DNA from: CAYVBE01 sp964448935
Lineage (GTDB): Bacteria; Planctomycetota; Brocadiia; SM23-32
Assembly: GCA_964448935.1 (NCBI GenBank)
Contig: CAYVBE010000160.1
Span: 1 to 10,129 of the forward strand
DNA: 10,129 nt
Reading direction: 5' to 3'
Every line of letters begins with the position of its first letter. Within the stretch, counting starts at the first letter, position 1. This document shows, in pieces, positions 7,039 through 10,129 of the stretch. Made by a program: the position numbers and the translations under genes. The notes under the pieces are model-generated. The model was not told where the DNA came from, made no database searches, and saw only the letters and a program-made list of their open reading frames with translations.

Positions 7039-8310
7039 ATGGCCGGCCCCGATTCACCATTCCTTCGAGCAGAGCATACAAACGTGTCGAACGACAAACC
7101 CATCGCAATGATCGGCAGCTGGCCCCCCCGCAAATGCGGCATCGCCACGTTTGCGGAGGAGGCTTCCGAATTCATAGAGAAGCACGACCCGTCGCACCCC
7201 GTGTCCGTCATAAGCCATCTGGACGGCCGAGGCGCTAACGTCTCCCCCCTCATAGATATGGAACGCGCCGACTGGTACCGGCCCGTGGCTGACAGGGTCC
7301 GTGAACTCGATCCTTACGCGGTCCACATCCAGCACGAGTACGGGCTCTACAACTACGTGGACGAAGCGGGGGAGTCGGACCTGAACGACGGCTTCATCCG
7401 GCTTCTGGAGGAGCTTTCCGACTATCCCACCATCATGGAGCCACACACCGTCCACGGCCGGATGAAGGACCACGAGGAGCATTTCATCCGGCAGGCGGCC
7501 GCCCGCTGCAACGTGCTGCTGCTGAAATGCCGCTACCAGAAATGGCGCCTGGACTGGAACTTCTCCTCGCGCGGCTGGACACACCCCCGCAACATCATGA
7601 TCGTCCCCCACGGCGCCCGGCCGGACAAGCGAATCGCCATTGACCGCGTGGACGAGATCAAGAACGAGCTGGGTCTGGGCCAACTGCGGGACAAGCACGT
7701 GATCGGCCTGGTCGGCTGGATACAGACCAACAAGCGCTGGGACATCGTCACCAGCATGTGGGACGAGCTGCACGACGAGATCTGCGCCGCGACCGGCCAG
7801 GAATGGGTGCTGCTGGCCGCCGGCGACGTGCGCGATCCGGACCATCGGGAAGAGGCGCGCCGCTACCTGAACGACGTGAAGCTGCTGGAGGAGAAAGGCA
7901 TCGCCCACTTCTACCGGTTCGTCCCCCGCGGCGACGTTTACTACCAGGTCATGGGTATCTGCGACTTCATCCTGCTGCCCAGCGTGGACGAGACACAGTC
8001 GGGCACGCTGGCCCGCATCATCGCCCTCAACAAGCCCTACGTCACCACCGCCCCGCTGGAGGGCCTGACCGCGCAGACGCTGGAGAGCGGCGGCGGGCTG
8101 CTGTTCACCAACAAGGACATGCTGCGCGAGAAGATCCTGCGGCTGGCCACCGATGAGGGCCTGCGGTGGGAGTTGGGCTTCAAGCTCTACCGCTACCTGA
8201 TGAACGTCGTGAGCTGGGAGGTCGTGGCGCGTCAGTACCACGAGGCCTACCGCGCCGCCCGCGCGGAGGTGTACGACGGAGTGCCGATAGACATCCCACC
8301 AGAATTCTGA
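7039..8310 (+). CDS. Single-domain GT-B glycosyltransferase, paralogue of the upstream one
   Basis: At 423 residues it shares landmarks with the N-terminal half of the preceding protein: 'WPPRKCGIATFAEE' near the start, 'QHEYG' (98-102), 'GLVGWIQTNKRW' at the start of the donor domain and 'ETQSGTLARIIALNKP' (318-333). The two genes probably arose by duplication, and this copy lacks the C-terminal helical domain. In the E-x7-E motif the first Glu is present (Glu318) but the second is Arg326, so the donor or mechanism may differ from standard GT4 enzymes. No signal peptide or membrane span is seen. The ATG at 7039 lies six bases after the upstream stop, suggesting coupled translation. A GTG at 7084 preceded by AGAG (7071-7074) is a real alternative and lines up better with the start of the paralogue. 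The acceptor is unknown; it may act on the product of its neighbour. Confidence 0.85.
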   Translation: MAGPDSPFLRAEHTNVSNDKPIAMIGSWPPRKCGIATFAEEASEFIEKHDPSHPVSVISHLDGRGANVSPLIDMERADWYRPVADRVRELDPYAVHIQHEYGLYNYVDEAGESDLNDGFIRLLEELSDYPTIMEPHTVHGRMKDHEEHFIRQAAARCNVLLLKCRYQKWRLDWNFSSRGWTHPRNIMIVPHGARPDKRIAIDRVDEIKNELGLGQLRDKHVIGLVGWIQTNKRWDIVTSMWDELHDEICAATGQEWVLLAAGDVRDPDHREEARRYLNDVKLLEEKGIAHFYRFVPRGDVYYQVMGICDFILLPSVDETQSGTLARIIALNKPYVTTAPLEGLTAQTLESGGGLLFTNKDMLREKILRLATDEGLRWELGFKLYRYLMNVVSWEVVARQYHEAYRAARAEVYDGVPIDIPPEF

Positions 8311-8334
8311 CTCTGACCGGTGCCCTGCGCCGGC

Positions 8335-8340
8335 GAGGGG
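8335..8340 (+). promoter_or_regulatory. Ribosome binding site that sets the ATG start at 8347
   Basis: GAGGGG lies six bases before the ATG at 8347. The in-frame GTG at 8320 has no ribosome site and would add nine residues ahead of the Nudix fold, so the ATG is preferred. Confidence 0.7.
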
Positions 8341-8346
8341 GCTGCC

Positions 8347-9621
8347 ATGCAGTTGAGGCACGTGGTTACCTGTTTCCTGAACCATCCCGAGGAGCCCACC
8401 GTCCTCCTCGGCCACCGCAGCGACGAGGTCCACACCTACCCCGGCCACTGGGCGGCCATCAGCGGCTCTGTGGAGACGGCCGATCCCGTGGAACAGGCAT
8501 TCCGTGAGATCGCCGAGGAGACCGGCCTGGCCCGCGACCAGGTGCGCCTGGAGGCCGAGGGCTGGCCCATCCGGTTCACCGATTGGGACCTGGGAACGGT
8601 CTGGGTGGTGCACCCGTTCCGCTTCCGCTGCCTGGCGCCGGACCAGGTGCGCCGCGACTGGGAGCACGTGCGGCTGGAGTGGGTGCGCCCGGAGCGCATG
8701 GGCCGGCTCACCACCGTGCCGAAACTCCAGGAGGCCTACGTCTCCGCGGACTCGGCCGACGGCAGGCCGGACCACGAATGGGCCTTCCGCAGGATCGAGC
8801 GGGACCGGGAGCACGGCGCGGAGGAACTGGGCCTCTGGACCCTTATGGCGCTGCAGATAGTGGCCGACCGCGCGCCGGAAGACCTGGAGGAAGCCTGCCG
8901 ACGCGCCCTGTCGCTGCGTCCCAGCATGGCGGCCGTGCGCTCGGCCGCGCTGGACGCCTACGGCGCCGTGCGCGAGCACGGAGGGGATGCCTCCGACGCC
9001 ATACAGGCCGTGCTGGATGAACGGGAAGCCAACTCCGTCAGGGTGGGCGAGAGCGCCGCGGCACGGCTTCCGGACGGCGCCATGGTCGTCACCATCAGCC
9101 GGTCCTTCTCCGTGCTGGCCACGCTGCGGGAAGCGGCGGAGCGCGTGGACCGGCTTGTGGTGGCGGAATCCCGACCCGCCTGCGAGGGACGCGGCACGGC
9201 CGAGCTGGCGGCGTCATTCGGCATCGAGGTGGAGTTGATGACCGACGCCGCCGCACCAGGCATCTTAGGGGCGGCCGACGTGGTCCTGTTCGGTGCCGAC
9301 TCCCTTCTGGCCGATGGCAGTCTGGTGAACAAGACCGGCACCTTCGCCCTCTGCTGCGCCGCGCAAAAGCACGATGTCCCCGCCCTGGCCGTCGCCACGC
9401 AGAGCAAAATCCTCCCCGCCGGCTTCCGGCCCCGGATGGAGGAGATGAGCCCCGACGAGCTGGGCAAGCCCATAGAAGGCGTCCAGCGGCGAAACGTCTA
9501 CTTCGAACAAGTCCCTGCCGAAATGATCGCCGAAACAGTAGCCGCCGACGGCCCCCTCACCCGCGAAGCCATAAACACCCGCGCCACCCGCTTGGACGGA
9601 TTGCAGCGGTTACTCACCTGA
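8347..9621 (+). CDS. Nudix hydrolase domain fused to an eIF2B / ribose-1,5-bisphosphate isomerase-like domain
   Basis: The protein has 424 residues and is probably cytosolic. Residues 1 to about 140 are a Nudix domain: 'YPGHWAAISGSVE' leads into a Nudix box ending in 'REIAEETGL' (53-61), the metal-binding helix. The first half of the box is one residue off the G-x5-E-x7-REUxEExGU spacing, so activity is likely but not certain. Residues about 165-225 are helical, like the eIF2B N-terminal domain. The rest is the eIF2B/isomerase fold: 'VVTISRSFSVLATL', 'VAESRPACEGR', 'GAD' (316-318) and 'NKTGT' (328-332). Known ribose-1,5-bisphosphate isomerases have a catalytic Cys in 'THCN'; here that position is Ser ('TISRS'), as in eIF2B-alpha. 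Asp318 is kept. It may therefore bind a sugar phosphate or nucleotide without isomerising it, or catalyse another reaction. It lies 36 bases after the second glycosyltransferase, probably in the same operon. Confidence 0.87.
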   Translation: MQLRHVVTCFLNHPEEPTVLLGHRSDEVHTYPGHWAAISGSVETADPVEQAFREIAEETGLARDQVRLEAEGWPIRFTDWDLGTVWVVHPFRFRCLAPDQVRRDWEHVRLEWVRPERMGRLTTVPKLQEAYVSADSADGRPDHEWAFRRIERDREHGAEELGLWTLMALQIVADRAPEDLEEACRRALSLRPSMAAVRSAALDAYGAVREHGGDASDAIQAVLDEREANSVRVGESAAARLPDGAMVVTISRSFSVLATLREAAERVDRLVVAESRPACEGRGTAELAASFGIEVELMTDAAAPGILGAADVVLFGADSLLADGSLVNKTGTFALCCAAQKHDVPALAVATQSKILPAGFRPRMEEMSPDELGKPIEGVQRRNVYFEQVPAEMIAETVAADGPLTREAINTRATRLDGLQRLLT

Positions 9622-9735
9622 GGGATTGTGACGAGTGAGCGTGAGTTTGGGCGGGAAGGTATGCCCTTTTCAGGCGGGAAAACGAAGTCACGGTTGCTGC
9701 CGACAGCCAGGGACGGCCGAAAACGCTGCAGCGCC

Positions 9736-9790
9736 GGGCATGTGCCAAGAGGGAGACGGCACGTTGGGTCGTGTTGGTGGCACATTGCCC
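9736..9790. repeat. Long imperfect inverted repeat upstream of the last gene
   Basis: GGGCATGTGCCA (9736-9747) pairs with TGGCACATTGCCC (9778-9790) over 12 base pairs with one bulged base; the spacer is 30 bases. A competing shorter pairing exists between GTGCC (9742-9746) and GGCAC (9758-9762). The right arm ends exactly where TTGACA begins. It could be an operator, a hairpin that ends the upstream transcript (there is no T run), or the edge of a small mobile element. Confidence 0.6.
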
Positions 9791-9819
9791 TTGACAGAAT
9801 AGGCAGCTTCGATTACTTT
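9791..9819 (+). promoter_or_regulatory. Candidate promoter for the last gene
   Basis: A perfect TTGACA (9791-9796) is followed after 17 bases by TACTTT (9814-9819), a weak -10 box matching three of six positions. A weak -10 with a perfect -35, next to an inverted repeat, is compatible with a regulated promoter. The leader to the GTG at 9908 would be about 80 bases. Confidence 0.4.
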
Positions 9820-9889
9820 CCGGGTGGTATTGTCCAGTAAGGCCCTATGTGGCGTAGGACTGTTCCGGGTCTTCTGCGGCCAGACGCAC

Positions 9890-9896
9890 GGGAGGA
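9890..9896 (+). promoter_or_regulatory. Ribosome binding site of the partial last gene
   Basis: GGGAGGA lies 11 bases before the GTG at 9908. The spacing is slightly long, but the match is strong and no other start codon of this frame is better placed. Confidence 0.5.
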
Positions 9897-9907
9897 AATC
9901 CAAAACG

Positions 9908-10129
9908 GTGCGCTATCCTGATTCGGAAATCCAGGTGGTCGTATTGGCGCCGGGCAGTGAAGATGCCGCCTGGCAGACGATACGAGAACGGTGCATGTAC
10001 CTCACTGACTGGGGAGAGGACTGTTTGCGCAGAGGGCTGGAGGGGCGAGCGAAGTCCGTTCTGATAGAGCCGGAGTCACTACTGTCCGGTTATAAGTCCA
10101 GCAGTGGCAACTGCTTAGGACATGAGGGC
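9908..10129 (+). CDS. Unrecognised protein, N-terminal 74 residues only (runs off the window)
   Basis: The frame starting at the GTG at 9908 stays open to the last base. Its translation begins MRYPDSEIQVVVLAPG and continues with 'SEDAAWQTIRERCMYLTDWG', 'EDCLRRGLEGRAKSVLIEPE' and 'SLLSGYKSSSGNCLGHEG'. It looks like a soluble protein with a beta strand (VVVLAP), an amphipathic helix and a second strand (KSVLIEP). I see no signal peptide or membrane segment. It has its own promoter-like sequence and ribosome site and lies 286 bases beyond the sugar operon, so it is probably a separate unit. I do not recognise the family with confidence. Its codon use is more mixed than the strongly GC-ending codons of the upstream genes, which is compatible with acquired DNA. 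Confidence 0.55.
   Translation, partial: MRYPDSEIQVVVLAPGSEDAAWQTIRERCMYLTDWGEDCLRRGLEGRAKSVLIEPESLLSGYKSSSGNCLGHEG

Larger units (their letters stand above)
9622..9907 (+). other. Non-coding stretch, less GC-rich than the genes before it
   Basis: I find no credible gene here on either strand. The short open frames lack ribosome sites and their translations look random (many Arg, Gly, Ser, Trp). The stretch holds a small TTTTC/GAAAA hairpin (9667-9682), a long imperfect inverted repeat (9736-9790), a promoter-like pair (9791-9819) and the ribosome site of the next gene. The change in base composition relative to the upstream operon suggests a boundary between two unrelated regions. Confidence 0.6.

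Noticed and set aside
7054..8979. A 641-codon open frame on the minus strand opposite the second glycosyltransferase and the Nudix fusion
   Set aside because: Same shadow effect of high-GC codons; it has a low-complexity composition, no ribosome site and no recognisable motif.
9649..9682. Possible intrinsic terminator after the Nudix-eIF2B gene (GGGC...GCCC then TTTT; TTTTC...GAAAA)
   Set aside because: The stems are only four to five base pairs with wide or awkward loops, too weak to call a terminator.
9628..9840. A 70-codon plus-strand frame just after the Nudix-eIF2B gene
   Set aside because: The GTG start has its nearest purine run only three bases away, the translation looks random, and the frame runs through the inverted repeat.
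1..10129. CRISPR array, tRNA, rRNA or insertion sequence
   Set aside because: I saw no regularly spaced repeats, cloverleaf with a conserved T-loop, rRNA-like stretch or transposase motif in the window.

Overview
The window looks like chromosomal DNA from a high-GC, environmental, planctomycete-like bacterium. The main clue is the large leftward gene at positions 1-3126. It encodes a secreted PQQ-type beta-propeller protein with a degenerate methyltransferase-like N-terminus and a 'DWTH..H.PDNN' motif, a combination I associate with Planctomycetota and related phyla. This lineage call is inference; there is no rRNA or marker gene here.

Layout. (1) Positions 1-3126, minus strand: the beta-propeller gene. 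Its reading frame is broken by an apparent one-base deletion near 971-973, and its 3' end lies outside the window. (2) Positions 3127-3240: a short divergent promoter region. (3) Positions 3241-9621, plus strand: four genes in a row, close together. They are glucose-6-phosphate isomerase (pgi); a GT4-type glycosyltransferase fused to a large C-terminal, probably (alpha/alpha)6 carbohydrate-active domain; a second, single-domain glycosyltransferase paralogous to the first; and a Nudix domain fused to an eIF2B/ribose-1,5-bisphosphate-isomerase-like domain. A consensus-like promoter overlapping the pgi stop codon suggests that the three downstream genes also have their own transcript. (4) Positions 9622-9907: a less GC-rich non-coding stretch with a long imperfect inverted repeat directly against a TTGACA box. 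(5) Positions 9908-10129, plus strand: the first 74 codons of an unrecognised gene that runs off the window.

How the genes may work together. Pgi interconverts glucose-6-phosphate and fructose-6-phosphate, the entry point to nucleotide-sugar and storage-sugar synthesis. The two glycosyltransferases would use activated sugars. The Nudix-eIF2B fusion has one domain that typically hydrolyses nucleoside-diphosphate-X compounds and another of a fold that binds sugar phosphates or nucleotides. Together they suggest a small pathway for making and monitoring a glycoside, oligosaccharide or compatible solute. The product cannot be read from sequence. The most unusual items are the Nudix-eIF2B fusion, which lacks the catalytic Cys of the isomerases, and the glycosyltransferase-toroid fusion paired with a stand-alone paralogue.
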